The position numbers were made by a program, and so were the translations under genes. Shown here in pieces: positions 19,979-29,394 of a stretch of 64,000 bases of DNA. Origin of the DNA: Rickettsiella endosymbiont of Xylota segnis (GTDB lineage Bacteria > Pseudomonadota > Gammaproteobacteria > Diplorickettsiales > Diplorickettsiaceae); assembly GCF_964019545.1 (NCBI RefSeq), contig NZ_OZ026451.1, forward strand, positions 1,607,001 through 1,671,000, given 5' to 3'. Within the stretch, counting starts at the first letter, position 1. Every line of letters starts with the position of its first letter. Under the pieces are notes generated by a model that was not told where the DNA came from, searched no databases, and was given only the letters and a program-made list of their open reading frames with translations.

Positions 19979-22900
19979 CATTTATTCATTTTTTTTATTA
20001 CCAAACTTTGCCAAGATTCTACAGGCAATTCCTTGCTCCATAAACTTACTAAACATTGTAAAATTATCAGTGCGTTCTGAGCATTAGTAATTAAAGGAAT
20101 ATGATGATCAATAGCTAAACGCCGAATTAAAAACCCATCTGTTTGCTGCAAGCCCGTCATTGAACTTGGTATATTAATAATTGCTGCTATCTTACGTTGT
20201 GTTATTAAATCTCTTATATTTGGTTTTTTAGCTTCACTAGTTTTGTTAACAAAGTAGGACGCTATACCCTGCTGAGATAAAAACTGGTGAGTTCCTTCAG
20301 TGCTATAAATAAGCCAACCTTGATCATCAAGTTGTTTGACCCAAGGTAAAAGCTTAACCTTATGGTTATCTGCAATACTTAATAACAATTTTTTTTCTGT
20401 GATATTTTGATCGGTTGCCAACCATGCTTTATAAAAAGCCTCCACCAAATCCTCTGCAATGCATGCCACTTCACCCGTAGATGCCATTTCAACTTGAGCT
20501 ACAGGATTGGAACCTTTTAAACGACTGTAAGAAAATTGTGCTGCTTTGACACCCACATAATCAAGCTCTAAAGTTTCATAATGTTTTGCTTGGTGCTTAT
20601 TCAGCATCACTTCGGTTGCTATCTGAATGAAATTATGGCCTGTTACTTTAGAAACAAACGGAAAAGAACGTGATGCTCGCAAATTACATTCAATAACCTG
20701 AATATCATTATTTTTAGCAATAAATTGAATATTGAACGGTCCAGTGATGTGTAAAGCCTTTACAATTTTACGCGCTATGCTTTTAGTACGACGTATGGTT
20801 TCTAAATATAATTTCTGTGGTGGTAACACAACTGTCGCATCTCCAGAATGGACACCTGCATTCTCGATATGTTCTGAAATAGCCTCAATGACAATATCAC
20901 CCTGTTTAGCAACTCCGTCTATTTCTAATTCTTTTGCTTCTTGAACAAATTTAGATATTACCACGGGATGCTCTTGCGAAACACGAGCAGCCGCTTGTAA
21001 ATGCTGGTCTAAAGACTCAGGATTAAAAACCACATTCATCGCAGAACCAGACAAAATATAAGAAGGCCTAATTAATACTGGATACCCTACTTTGGCTGCA
21101 AAAGTTTTTGCTTTACTCAAACTAGTAATTCTTTCCCAAGCAGGTTGGTCTATATTAAGTGTATTTAGTAGGGCAGAAAATTTTTCTCGATTTTCAGCAT
21201 AATCAATAAACGTCGGATCCGTACCCAGTAAATGATAACCTTCTTTAGCTAAAGGGACAGCTAAATTATTAGCAATCTGTCCTCCGACTGAAACAATAAT
21301 GCCCTTTGCTGATTCAAAATCCACAATATCTTGTACACGCTCAAAAGTAAGTTGTTCGAAATACAATCGATCTGATTCATCATAATCTGTAGAAACTGTT
21401 TCAGGATTCGAGTTAATAATAATGGCCGTTTCTTTTAATAGACGCAAAGTCTGCGCGGTATTAACCGCACACCAATCAAACTCGACAGATGATCCTATCG
21501 AGTAGGGACCTGAACCCAACACAATGATAGGTGGAAGCTTAGCAGGAGAAATATCATGTTCAACAGCATGGTAGCTTAGATAAAGATAATTTGTCTGTGC
21601 AGCAAACTCCCCAGCCAAAGTATCTATTTGTTTCACAAAAGGTATGATGCCATATTTTAGACGTAAAGTTCGTATTTGTTTTATTGACTTATTTTTTGTA
21701 TTAGCAATAAAGCTATCGGAAAAACCCGCTTGTTTTAATTGACGTAATAGAATTTTATTCAATTTATGAAGATTTAACTGTTTTTCTAATTCTGTTAATT
21801 GATGAATTTGTGCCAAAAACCAAAAGTTAATCTGTGATAAGCGTTCAGCTTGCTTTACTGAACCCCCATTTTTAAAAAACTGATATAAGGCAAATAAACG
21901 TCTATCGGTAGCAAATTGTATTTCTTTGCGTGGATTATCAATTTCTTCTGGATAATCCATTAAACAAGTTGCTCCTTTATTTAACATCCCCACTGCTTTT
22001 TGCAATGCCTCTGGGAAAGAACGACCTATTGCCATCACTTCCCCCACACTTTTCATTTCAGTACCAATCGTTCTTTCAGCCGCTTTTAATTTATGTGTAT
22101 CCCAACGTGGAATTTTTACTACGATATAATCCAATGCAGGTTCAAAATAAGCACTCGTCACCTGAGTGACACTATTTTTTATTTCATAGAGCTGGTAACC
22201 CAATGCTAATTTTGCAGCAATAAACGCTAATGGATAACCTGTTGCCTTAGACGCTAACGCACTGGAACGTGATAATCGCGCATTCATTTCTATAACTCGG
22301 TAGTCGCCATTTTTAGGGTTAATAGCAAATTGAATATTACATTCGCCGATAATGTTAAAATGCTCAGCAACTTGCAAAGCCATATTACGTAATAACTGGT
22401 GTTGCTCATTATTTAAGGTCTGTGCTGGTGCTACAACAATACTTTCTCCAGTATGGATGCCCATAGCATCCATATTTTCCATATTACAAATTGTTAATCT
22501 ATTTCCCATTTGGTCACGGACAATTTCATACTCAAATTCCTTCCACCCAAATAAATATTCTTCTATTAAAATTTGTGGTGCTGTAGCTAAGCTTTCCTGG
22601 GCTCGCTGTTCAAGAATTTCTCGATGCGCAATTTTCCCAGAACCTAATCCTCCTAAGGAAAAACCTGAACGCAACATAATGGGATAACCGATCTTTTCTG
22701 CTGCTTTCAACGCTTCAGCAACTGTTTTGACTGCAAAACTAAGCGGTGTTTTAATTTTTATCTTTGCTAAAGCCGCTTTAAAAAGATCTCTGTCTTCTGT
22801 TTGGCGTATCGATTCAACGGATGTTCCTAATACTTCTACTTTATATTTTTTTAATATCCCTTTTTTTTCTAAATCTAAACCTAAATTAAGAGCAGTTTGT

Positions 22901-23172
22901 CCGCCGAAACCTAGTAAAATTCCATCTGGTTTTTCTTTAATGATAATCCGCTTCACCGTATCAAAATTTAATGGTTGTAAATAAATTTCATCGGCTAAAT
23001 TTGCATCTGTTTGTATGGTAGCTATGTTCGGGTTTATTAATACCGAAGTAATTTTTTCTTCTTTTAGTGCTTTAATGGCCTGTGAACCGGAATAATCAAA
23101 CTCGCCTGCTTGGCCTATTCGTAAACCACCCGAACCTAAAATCAGAATTTTCTTATATCGTTGTATTTTCAT
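19978..23172 (-). CDS. carB: Carbamoyl phosphate synthase large chain
   Basis: Makes carbamoyl phosphate from bicarbonate, two ATP and ammonia channelled from CarA. The 1064 residues carry two ATP-grasp halves (about 1-400 and 555-935), a linking oligomerisation region, and a C-terminal allosteric MGS-like domain (about 936-1064). The N-terminal stretch GSGGLRIGQAGEFDYSGS, GECNIQFAINP and NARLSRSSALASKATGYP read like the CAD/Bacteroidota version, not the E. coli one (GPIVIGQACEFDYSG, MNPRVSRSS). It starts six bases after carA and ends in repeat copy E. Confidence 0.96.
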   Translation of the reverse strand: MKIQRYKKILILGSGGLRIGQAGEFDYSGSQAIKALKEEKITSVLINPNIATIQTDANLADEIYLQPLNFDTVKRIIIKEKPDGILLGFGGQTALNLGLDLEKKGILKKYKVEVLGTSVESIRQTEDRDLFKAALAKIKIKTPLSFAVKTVAEALKAAEKIGYPIMLRSGFSLGGLGSGKIAHREILEQRAQESLATAPQILIEEYLFGWKEFEYEIVRDQMGNRLTICNMENMDAMGIHTGESIVVAPAQTLNNEQHQLLRNMALQVAEHFNIIGECNIQFAINPKNGDYRVIEMNARLSRSSALASKATGYPLAFIAAKLALGYQLYEIKNSVTQVTSAYFEPALDYIVVKIPRWDTHKLKAAERTIGTEMKSVGEVMAIGRSFPEALQKAVGMLNKGATCLMDYPEEIDNPRKEIQFATDRRLFALYQFFKNGGSVKQAERLSQINFWFLAQIHQLTELEKQLNLHKLNKILLRQLKQAGFSDSFIANTKNKSIKQIRTLRLKYGIIPFVKQIDTLAGEFAAQTNYLYLSYHAVEHDISPAKLPPIIVLGSGPYSIGSSVEFDWCAVNTAQTLRLLKETAIIINSNPETVSTDYDESDRLYFEQLTFERVQDIVDFESAKGIIVSVGGQIANNLAVPLAKEGYHLLGTDPTFIDYAENREKFSALLNTLNIDQPAWERITSLSKAKTFAAKVGYPVLIRPSYILSGSAMNVVFNPESLDQHLQAAARVSQEHPVVISKFVQEAKELEIDGVAKQGDIVIEAISEHIENAGVHSGDATVVLPPQKLYLETIRRTKSIARKIVKALHITGPFNIQFIAKNNDIQVIECNLRASRSFPFVSKVTGHNFIQIATEVMLNKHQAKHYETLELDYVGVKAAQFSYSRLKGSNPVAQVEMASTGEVACIAEDLVEAFYKAWLATDQNITEKKLLLSIADNHKVKLLPWVKQLDDQGWLIYSTEGTHQFLSQQGIASYFVNKTSEAKKPNIRDLITQRKIAAIINIPSSMTGLQQTDGFLIRRLAIDHHIPLITNAQNALIILQCLVSLWSKELPVESWQSLVIKKMNK

Positions 23173-23178
23173 AATCTT

Positions 23179-24231
23179 TTATAACATGCGATAAAAACGT
23201 TCAAATAACCATTGTGTATCCATAGGCCCAGGTGCAGCCTCAGGATGAAATTGTACCGAAAAAAAAGGATCTTTCTTATGCTCAATTCCTGCAACTGTTC
23301 CATCATTTAAATTTCGAAATAATACTTGCCAATCTTTGGGAAGGGATTTTTCATTTACCGCATAACCATGATTTTGCGAAGTCAAATAACATCGTTTTGT
23401 CGGCAAATAAATACAGGGTTGATTTTGAGAACGATGACCAAAAATTAACTTATAGGTTTTAGCCCCAACAGCTAAAGCCATTAATTGTGTCCCTAAACAA
23501 ATGCCGAAACAAGGCTTCTTTTTAGTTAAAGCCTTTCTTAAAATGGCTATCGTTTTTTTACATAATTGCGGATCACCCGGACCATTGGAAATAAAAACTC
23601 CATCATAGTCTTCCTGACTATAATCATAGTCATAAGGAACTCGTTTAATTTTTAGTGGGAATTTTAATAAACAACGTAAAATGTTTTCTTTTAAACCACA
23701 GTCTACAACAATTATTTTTTTTCTACCTTCACCATAATACAGCGGCTCAGTAATTGTTACTTGTTTTACCCAATCGATGGTTTCAAATTCAATAAAATCG
23801 CCATGCGGCTTATTTAATGAAGTAATTATACCCGGAGTTACTCCATTAACTCTTAAACAATGTGTTAAAGCCCGCGTGTCCAAACCCGTTATAAAAGGTA
23901 TATTTTCAATTTCAAGCCAATTTACTAGTGACTGTTGGGCAGCATGATTTGAGTAAAATGACGCTATTTCAGAAATAATCACGCTTTTTACTTGAATTTT
24001 GTTAGATTCCCAAGTATTTGATGCAGAAACACCATAATTTCCTATCAAGGGATAGGTAAAACATAATATCTGCCCTGCATACGAAGGGTCTGTTAAAGAT
24101 TCCACATAACCTAACATACCTGTATTGAATATAACTTCACCGGAAACTTCAGTTGTTTGGCTTGCTGGCATATATCCAACAAAGCTCTCACCTGTTTTTA
24201 ATATTAATTTTGCTGATACCAATTTTTTCAT
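23179..24231 (-). CDS. carA: Carbamoyl phosphate synthase small chain
   Basis: Glutaminase subunit that feeds ammonia to CarB. The N-terminal domain has IFNTGMLGYVESLTDPSYAGQ. The class I amidotransferase domain follows, with nucleophile in CFGICLGTQ, FGHRSQNQP, and the FHPEAAPGP pair. I start at the ATG at 24231 (350 residues), which overlaps the pyrD stop as ATGA; an upstream in-frame codon at 24276 would add 15 unrelated residues inside pyrD. Translationally coupled to pyrD and followed by carB after six bases. Confidence 0.95.
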   Translation of the reverse strand: MKKLVSAKLILKTGESFVGYMPASQTTEVSGEVIFNTGMLGYVESLTDPSYAGQILCFTYPLIGNYGVSASNTWESNKIQVKSVIISEIASFYSNHAAQQSLVNWLEIENIPFITGLDTRALTHCLRVNGVTPGIITSLNKPHGDFIEFETIDWVKQVTITEPLYYGEGRKKIIVVDCGLKENILRCLLKFPLKIKRVPYDYDYSQEDYDGVFISNGPGDPQLCKKTIAILRKALTKKKPCFGICLGTQLMALAVGAKTYKLIFGHRSQNQPCIYLPTKRCYLTSQNHGYAVNEKSLPKDWQVLFRNLNDGTVAGIEHKKDPFFSVQFHPEAAPGPMDTQWLFERFYRML

Positions 24232-25307
24232 GATCTCGTCTGTTGGTGAAATTGAGCAGCAAGATAAGGGTTCCACATCATACCTGTTGCAGAAAGGGCA
24301 ATATCTGCGCCACTATTTAAAAATTGATTAAAATGTTCCGGAATAGTAATACCACCCATGCCCAAAATAACTAAATTTAATTTTTCAGTTTGATTAATTT
24401 GAACTAATTTATTAAGACATTGTAATGCTAATCGACGAATTGGATAACCTGAAACCCCACTATAAATTCTTTTTCCAAATGCAGGTTGATGATCTTTATT
24501 CAATACGCGCATACTGATGGAGTTGATAGCACTAATACCTCTTGCTCCGGCCTGTGCTGCAGAAATTAATAAATTTATAGGGGATTTATGCTCATGAATT
24601 AAGCCTAACTTTAATAAGATGGGGGTATCGGCTACACATTTCACAACCAAGGTTGTTATTTGCGATACATGTTCAATACTCCAATAAAGAGGTTCACCTG
24701 ATTTCATTAAATTAGGACATGAAAAATTTAGCTCTATAACATCAGCCCCGGCCTCTTTAGCTATTAATGCGGCAGCGGCAAAATCTTGTGACATCGATTT
24801 CAGCGAATCACCTTCACCATAAACCGACACAATCAACACTTGACCTTCTACTAAAGAATTTTTTGCAAAAGCTATATCTTCCATAATCACTATCGGTTCC
24901 AAACAACCGTTACCAAAGGAATTACTAATTGCAATTTTGTCACTTATTTTTTCAGGTTTATTCTTGGTAAAAAGAACTTCTTTTAAATCAGCGTAATTAA
25001 ATAATTTTTCACATTCGAGATGAACAATATTTGGCAAAGGATGAGTAGGGTAAGCTTGGCGTCGTATTGTTTTGTAGGTCAATACGTCAAAACCTAGTTG
25101 TGCTAATAATGCCACACCTTTACCAGTTGTTGCAGCACATGCAGCTGCACCAATTTTGGAGGCTAGTGAATAGCCTAATAAATTACTCCACTGTGTTCTG
25201 TCTGGCCAAACGCGAGTCGGTGGTTTTATTGAGGGGAAAGAGGAATTGCTGAAGTTTTCTTCGAAAGTTTTACTAATGTCATAGAGAGGCGATGAAACGC
25301 TCAACAT
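24228..25307 (-). CDS. pyrD: Dihydroorotate dehydrogenase, class 1-like
   Basis: Oxidises dihydroorotate to orotate with FMN. The active-site loop LNFSCPN carries cysteine, the base used by soluble class 1 enzymes; the membrane class 2 enzyme usual in Gammaproteobacteria has serine there. There is no N-terminal membrane-binding helix pair. At 359 residues it is longer than most class 1 enzymes (about 310), with roughly 40 extra N-terminal residues. No pyrK partner is adjacent, so the electron acceptor (fumarate or other) is unknown. It is the first gene of the operon and overlaps carA by four bases. Confidence 0.88.
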   Translation of the reverse strand: MLSVSSPLYDISKTFEENFSNSSFPSIKPPTRVWPDRTQWSNLLGYSLASKIGAAACAATTGKGVALLAQLGFDVLTYKTIRRQAYPTHPLPNIVHLECEKLFNYADLKEVLFTKNKPEKISDKIAISNSFGNGCLEPIVIMEDIAFAKNSLVEGQVLIVSVYGEGDSLKSMSQDFAAAALIAKEAGADVIELNFSCPNLMKSGEPLYWSIEHVSQITTLVVKCVADTPILLKLGLIHEHKSPINLLISAAQAGARGISAINSISMRVLNKDHQPAFGKRIYSGVSGYPIRRLALQCLNKLVQINQTEKLNLVILGMGGITIPEHFNQFLNSGADIALSATGMMWNPYLAAQFHQQTRS

Positions 25308-25436
25308 GCGATATGGCTACAAATAATTTTGACTATTTAAACCGATTTTCCAAAAAATACCAAGTTTTTTATTGTCTTAATTAATATTTTTCTATACGCT
25401 TGCCTTACCCGCGTTTTATATAAATTAAAACACAGC

Positions 25437-25952
25437 ATGAAAAACCATTCTGTTTTAAGTCTCCTTATCAGTATCAGTTTAATGATTTTTTCTTTACCAT
25501 CACCATCGATAACTTTGAGTCTGAGGTAATAGCAGTATATCAAAACGTAGTCATACTCCTGTGAACAAATTAAAGATACTCTTTGCTGATTGTAACAAAG
25601 CTACAAGCCAACTAGACATGCATCTTTGTGCCGATAAAGATGCTACTACGGCTACTTTCAAATTAAAGCAAACATTACTTAATAAAAAACCACAATTGTT
25701 AATTTGCAAGTCTCAGCTCGAGGAAAAAATTGCGCAATGGAGAACACAGACAATGCTTGTGATAAGGCTACTGAGGACTATCGTGATGGTTCAATATGGC
25801 CTACTTTACAGCTAAATTGCATGACAAATGAAACAACCAAGATAAGAAATAAGCTTGACAATATAAATAATTGCAACGAGCTAAATAAGATTATACAGCC
25901 ACTACAGATCGAACCAGGTTTTTATTCCCTTTGTGGAAAAGGATCTTGTTAA
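25437..25952 (+). pseudogene. Frameshifted LprI-like (DUF1311) secreted protein
   Basis: Three pieces in order resemble one LprI-domain lysozyme-inhibitor-like protein. From 25437 come a start and signal peptide (MKNHSVLSLLISISLMIFSL), ending in stops. From about 25561, in another frame, comes ADCNKATSQLDMHLCADKD. From about 25740, back in the first frame, comes ENTDNACDKATEDYRDGSIW, then PTLQLNCM to the end at 25952. The order D-C...C-A-D, Q-W-R, C-D...GSI...C is that of the family. At least two frameshifts are needed to join them, so it is not made intact. It lies between divergent pyrD and tRNA-Leu. Confidence 0.7.
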
Positions 25953-25953
25953 T

Positions 25954-26038
25954 TGGTGCCGAGAAGAGGACTCGAACCTCCAAGGGTTGCCCCACAAGTA
26001 CCTGAAACTTGCGTGTCTACCAATTTCACCACCTCGGC
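25954..26038 (-). tRNA. tRNA-Leu (anticodon CAG)
   Basis: 85 bases folding as a class II tRNA: acceptor GCCGAGG...TCTCGGC with encoded ACCA, D arm with AATTGGTAGAC, anticodon stem CAAGT/ACTTG around loop TTCAGGT (CAG), a variable arm TGGGGCAACCCT, and T arm GAGGTTCGAGTCCTC. It reads CUG codons. The 3' end is two bases from the end of the LprI-like pseudogene on the other strand. Confidence 0.95.
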
Positions 26039-26062
26039 AAATCTCTCTTTCAAGACGCAACA

Positions 26063-26452
26063 TTATTTGGTCATTTTGATAAGTGGATAACCTGCTTCTA
26101 GCCAAGCGCGGAGACCGCCTTGTAGAGAAGCAACTTGGCTATAACCCATTTTTTGAAGATTATCTGCCGCCAGGCAAGATCGAAAACCGCCGCTACAATA
26201 AACAACAATCTCTACTTCAAAATCTGGAATGTATTTCTCAATATCACGTTCAATAATACCCTTACTAAGAGGGATAGCATGAACAATAGACCCTTGCTGA
26301 AATTCATCGCGCTCACGTACATCAATTAAATAAAACCGGTGTTGACTGCTAATTTTTTTATTTAAATCAGCAACTGTCAACTCTTTTATTTTAGGTTTTA
26401 TTTTATCAACTAATTTTATAAAAGCTGATCTATGTTGCTTTTGATTGATCAC
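26063..26452 (-). CDS. Rhodanese-like domain protein
   Basis: A single rhodanese domain of 129 residues. The active loop is CSGGFRS with C86 as persulfide-carrying nucleophile; [21 protein letters not shown] is the typical domain start. Substrate unknown; relatives move sulfur or act in stress responses. Its start overlaps the pnp stop by four bases, so it is co-translated with pnp, an arrangement not usual in model bacteria. Confidence 0.88.
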   Translation of the reverse strand: MINQKQHRSAFIKLVDKIKPKIKELTVADLNKKISSQHRFYLIDVRERDEFQQGSIVHAIPLSKGIIERDIEKYIPDFEVEIVVYCSGGFRSCLAADNLQKMGYSQVASLQGGLRAWLEAGYPLIKMTK

Positions 26453-28572
26453 GAATGTATTTCGTTCTCCATTTCTGCTTCAATATCTTTCATGGTTAAA
26501 CGAATGCGACCTTGTCTATCTATTTCTAGTACTTTGACTTTGACAATTTGGCCTTCGCTTAATACATCACTCACTTGTTCAACACGTTCTTTAGAAATTT
26601 GTGAAATATGCACTAAGCCATCACGACCGGGCAATACGTTAACAAAAGCACCAAAATCAGTCAGTTTAACAATTGCACCTTCATAAGTACGGCCCACTTC
26701 CACTTCCGCTGTTACTTTTTTAATACGTTCTATGGCATTTTGGCAAGCATGTAAATCAGATGTCGAGATTCGAACGACACCATCATCGCTAATGTCGATT
26801 AAGGTTCCTGTTTCTTCAGTAATCGCGCGAATTGTCGCTCCACCTTTTCCGATTAAATCACGTATTTTTTCAGGGTTTATCTTTAAAGTAGTTATACGCG
26901 GTGCATAAGGAGAGACTTCTATGCGTGGTTCAGCTAAAGTTTCTTGCATAATATTTAATATATGAAGACGACCCTCCTTGGCTTGATTTAATGCCACCTG
27001 CAAAATTTCTTCTGTAATACCATCAATTTTAATATCCATTTGTAATGCTGTGACGCCGTCTAGTGTACCTGCAACTTTAAAATCCATATCTCCTAAATGA
27101 TCTTCATCACCTAAAATGTCGGTTAATACAGCAAACTGATCGCCTTCTTTTATTAGGCCCATTGCTATACCCGCTACATGTTTCTTTAAAGGTACGCCAG
27201 CATCCATTAGCGCTATACTTGCACCACAGACTGTTGCCATAGAGCTAGATCCATTTGATTCGGTAATTTCAGAAACAACACGTAATACATAAGGAAAATC
27301 GGATTCACTAGGTAATACAGCTCGCAAAGCACGTTTCGCTAAATTACCATGCCCAATTTCACGCCGTTTAGGACTTCCCATTTGGCCGGTTTCGCCCACG
27401 CTATAAGGAGGAAAGTTATAGTGAAGCATAAATGTTTCACGTCCTTCTCCATCTAAGGCTTCTATAGTTTGTGCATCTCTATCCGTACCTAAGGTAGTAA
27501 CAACTAATGCTTGCGTCTCGCCTCTAGTAAATAAAGCCGAACCATGTGTACGTGGTAAAAATCCTGGCTGAATAGTAATAGGGCGAACTGTTATCTTATC
27601 ACGTCCATCAATGCGGGTTTCGCCTGATAGAATACGACTACGTACTATTTTCTCTTCTAAATTTGCTAGAAATAACTGAATAGCTTTAGCGGAAATTCCT
27701 TTTTCTTCATCTGACCATTTCTCGATAATACTATTTCGTAAATTTTCTAATTTAGCTTTACGAATTAATTTCTCCGGAATTGTATAGGCCTCAGCATATA
27801 AAGCCTGTATAGCTTGCGTTATTTCTTGTTCCACAACTGCATCTAATTGAGATGTTGTAGTTTTTTGCGCATCCCAAGCGGGCTCACCTGCCTCTTCAGC
27901 AAGCTCTTTAATAGCTTGAATAACCCCTTGCATTTGTTGATGTCCAAACAAAATAGCATTCAACATAATTTCTTCAGTAAGCTCGGCGGCTTGAGATTCC
28001 ACCATTAAGACGGCTTTGTCTGTTCCTGCAACTACTAAATCTAAATCTGATGTTTCTAGTTGCTTAAAGCTTGGGTTTAATAGGTATTGTCCCTCCGAAT
28101 AACCGACTCTTGCTGCCGCAATCGGACCCTTAAAAGGTAAGCCTGATAAGCTTAAAGCTGCAGAAGCACCAATTAATGCAGGAATATCTGCGTTAATATC
28201 AGGATTTGAAGATAAAACAGTCGCAACAATTTGCACTTCATTATAAAACCCTTCAGGAAACAGGGGTCTTATTGGTCTATCAATTAAGCGCGATGTTAAA
28301 ATTTCTTTTTCAGTAGGTCGTCCTTCCCGTTTAAAATAACCTCCTGGAATACGTCCGGCTGCATAGGAGCGTTCTTGATATTGAACAGTCAAGGGAAAAA
28401 AGTCTCTTTCTTCAGCTGCTTGCTGCTTATTACCTACAACGGTTACTAAAACGGTAGTACCATCCAAGCTCACAAGAACTGATGCTGTGGCTTGACGTGC
28501 AATTGCCCCAGTTTCTAGAATTATTTCCTGCGAACCAAACTGCACGACTTTCTTTATAGAATTAATTAACAC
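26449..28572 (-). CDS. pnp: Polynucleotide phosphorylase
   Basis: Phosphorolytic 3'-5' exoribonuclease of the RNA degradosome. Domains in order over 707 residues: RNase PH 1 (about 10-230), all-alpha linker, RNase PH 2 (about 310-545, with ENSGNSS-like [12 protein letters not shown]), KH (about 555-615, [16 protein letters not shown]) and S1 (about 620-690). The start is GTG with GAGGGA nine bases upstream. It follows rpsO, with a terminator-like hairpin between. Confidence 0.97.
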   Translation of the reverse strand: MLINSIKKVVQFGSQEIILETGAIARQATASVLVSLDGTTVLVTVVGNKQQAAEERDFFPLTVQYQERSYAAGRIPGGYFKREGRPTEKEILTSRLIDRPIRPLFPEGFYNEVQIVATVLSSNPDINADIPALIGASAALSLSGLPFKGPIAAARVGYSEGQYLLNPSFKQLETSDLDLVVAGTDKAVLMVESQAAELTEEIMLNAILFGHQQMQGVIQAIKELAEEAGEPAWDAQKTTTSQLDAVVEQEITQAIQALYAEAYTIPEKLIRKAKLENLRNSIIEKWSDEEKGISAKAIQLFLANLEEKIVRSRILSGETRIDGRDKITVRPITIQPGFLPRTHGSALFTRGETQALVVTTLGTDRDAQTIEALDGEGRETFMLHYNFPPYSVGETGQMGSPKRREIGHGNLAKRALRAVLPSESDFPYVLRVVSEITESNGSSSMATVCGASIALMDAGVPLKKHVAGIAMGLIKEGDQFAVLTDILGDEDHLGDMDFKVAGTLDGVTALQMDIKIDGITEEILQVALNQAKEGRLHILNIMQETLAEPRIEVSPYAPRITTLKINPEKIRDLIGKGGATIRAITEETGTLIDISDDGVVRISTSDLHACQNAIERIKKVTAEVEVGRTYEGAIVKLTDFGAFVNVLPGRDGLVHISQISKERVEQVSDVLSEGQIVKVKVLEIDRQGRIRLTMKDIEAEMENEIHS

Positions 28573-28586
28573 GTTTACATTCCCTC

Positions 28587-28620
28587 AAAAAAAACAAATG
28601 GGCGAAAATTACCGCCCATT
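28587..28620 (-). terminator. Hairpin with U-run between rpsO and pnp
   Basis: On the minus strand AATGGGCG, an eight-base loop, and CGCCCATT are followed by TG and eight T. It sits after rpsO and its U-run ends beside the pnp ribosome-binding site. It should end or attenuate rpsO transcripts before pnp. A smaller hairpin (CTTCA/TTGAAG) just upstream may be a processing site, as RNase III cuts here in E. coli. Confidence 0.75.
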
Positions 28621-28670
28621 GGTACGAATAAAATGTCTTCAACGATTGGCTGAAGAATATGAACCAGGAC

Positions 28671-28928
28671 TTAACCACGCAAGCCGAGTTGTTTAATGAG
28701 CGTTAAATACCCTTGTAAATTAACGCTTTTGAAATATTTTAATAATTTACGACGCAAAGCTACTTTCTTTAATAGACCTTGTCGTGAATGATTATCCTTC
28801 TTATGCACTTGAAAATGGCCATTTAGTTGTTCGATAGCCCCAGATAATAAAGCAATCTGAACCTCTGGGGATCCTGTATCACCCGGAGAACGTTGAAATT
28901 TAGCCAATATTTCATTTTTAGCTAGCAT
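28671..28928 (-). CDS. rpsO: 30S ribosomal protein S15
   Basis: Binds the central domain of 16S rRNA early in 30S assembly. The 85 residues cover the family signature ([52 protein letters not shown]). It is about four residues shorter than E. coli at the N-terminus. The ATG is preceded by AGAGGTAAAAGG. Upstream of pnp as in most bacteria. Confidence 0.97.
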   Translation of the reverse strand: MLAKNEILAKFQRSPGDTGSPEVQIALLSGAIEQLNGHFQVHKKDNHSRQGLLKKVALRRKLLKYFKSVNLQGYLTLIKQLGLRG

Positions 28929-29394
28929 AAAACCTTTTACCTCTTATAAATGAACCCGCTATTCTATGCATAATACCTGCAACTGACAAGGATTATCTTC
29001 TTAAATTATGCTTCTAATAGTTAAATATCGATAAACCATCGTATCTTTAGGGATTACTTATAAATCGTAAGTAAAATACTTACTTTTACTCTTTTGAGCT
29101 CGTCCTTCCCTTAAGATTCAAACATTTTTTAACTATCTGTTCTTCATAACTTAAAGTTTTTTTAGAATCTAAATTTACAGCTGAAAATAAAAAATCTACA
29201 TTGGTAATTATTTCGTATCGCAAAAAATTATAGCTTGTTTATTGAACGTTAAATTACATCATTATTTAGTATAAGTGCCGTGTCATGTTAGAATATCCAC
29301 CCGCCGCTGACAGCTATTTTTACCTTGTTTGTCAGCGTTGGAAATTATCAGCATGGACAGGTAAAATTACCGCTAATTAATAAGTGAAAATGAT
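28929..29394. other. Gene-free stretch between rpsO and the XRE/S24 regulator
   Basis: 466 bases between divergent starts. It is AT-rich. The only structure I see is the inverted repeat CGCTGACA/TGTCAGCG at 29305-29337, ahead of the regulator gene. No tRNA, no copy of the dispersed repeat and no coding frame were recognised. Confidence 0.5.
29305..29337. promoter_or_regulatory. 8-bp inverted repeat upstream of the XRE/S24 regulator
   Basis: CGCTGACA and TGTCAGCG form a perfect eight-base inverted repeat with a 17-base spacer, 58 bases before the regulator ATG. It could be an operator bound by the regulator itself, or a leader hairpin. Which one cannot be told from sequence. Confidence 0.4.

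Noticed and set aside
22352-22687. 111-codon plus-strand frame within carB
   Set aside because: Antisense shadow of the first ATP-grasp half of CarB; no start signal or family match.
25337-25543. 68-codon minus-strand frame upstream of pyrD
   Set aside because: It has no family character and lies antisense to the signal-peptide part of the LprI-like pseudogene.
25902-26105. 67-codon frame with RGGEIGRHASFR
   Set aside because: It reads through tRNA-Leu on the same strand; a typical false protein from a tRNA.
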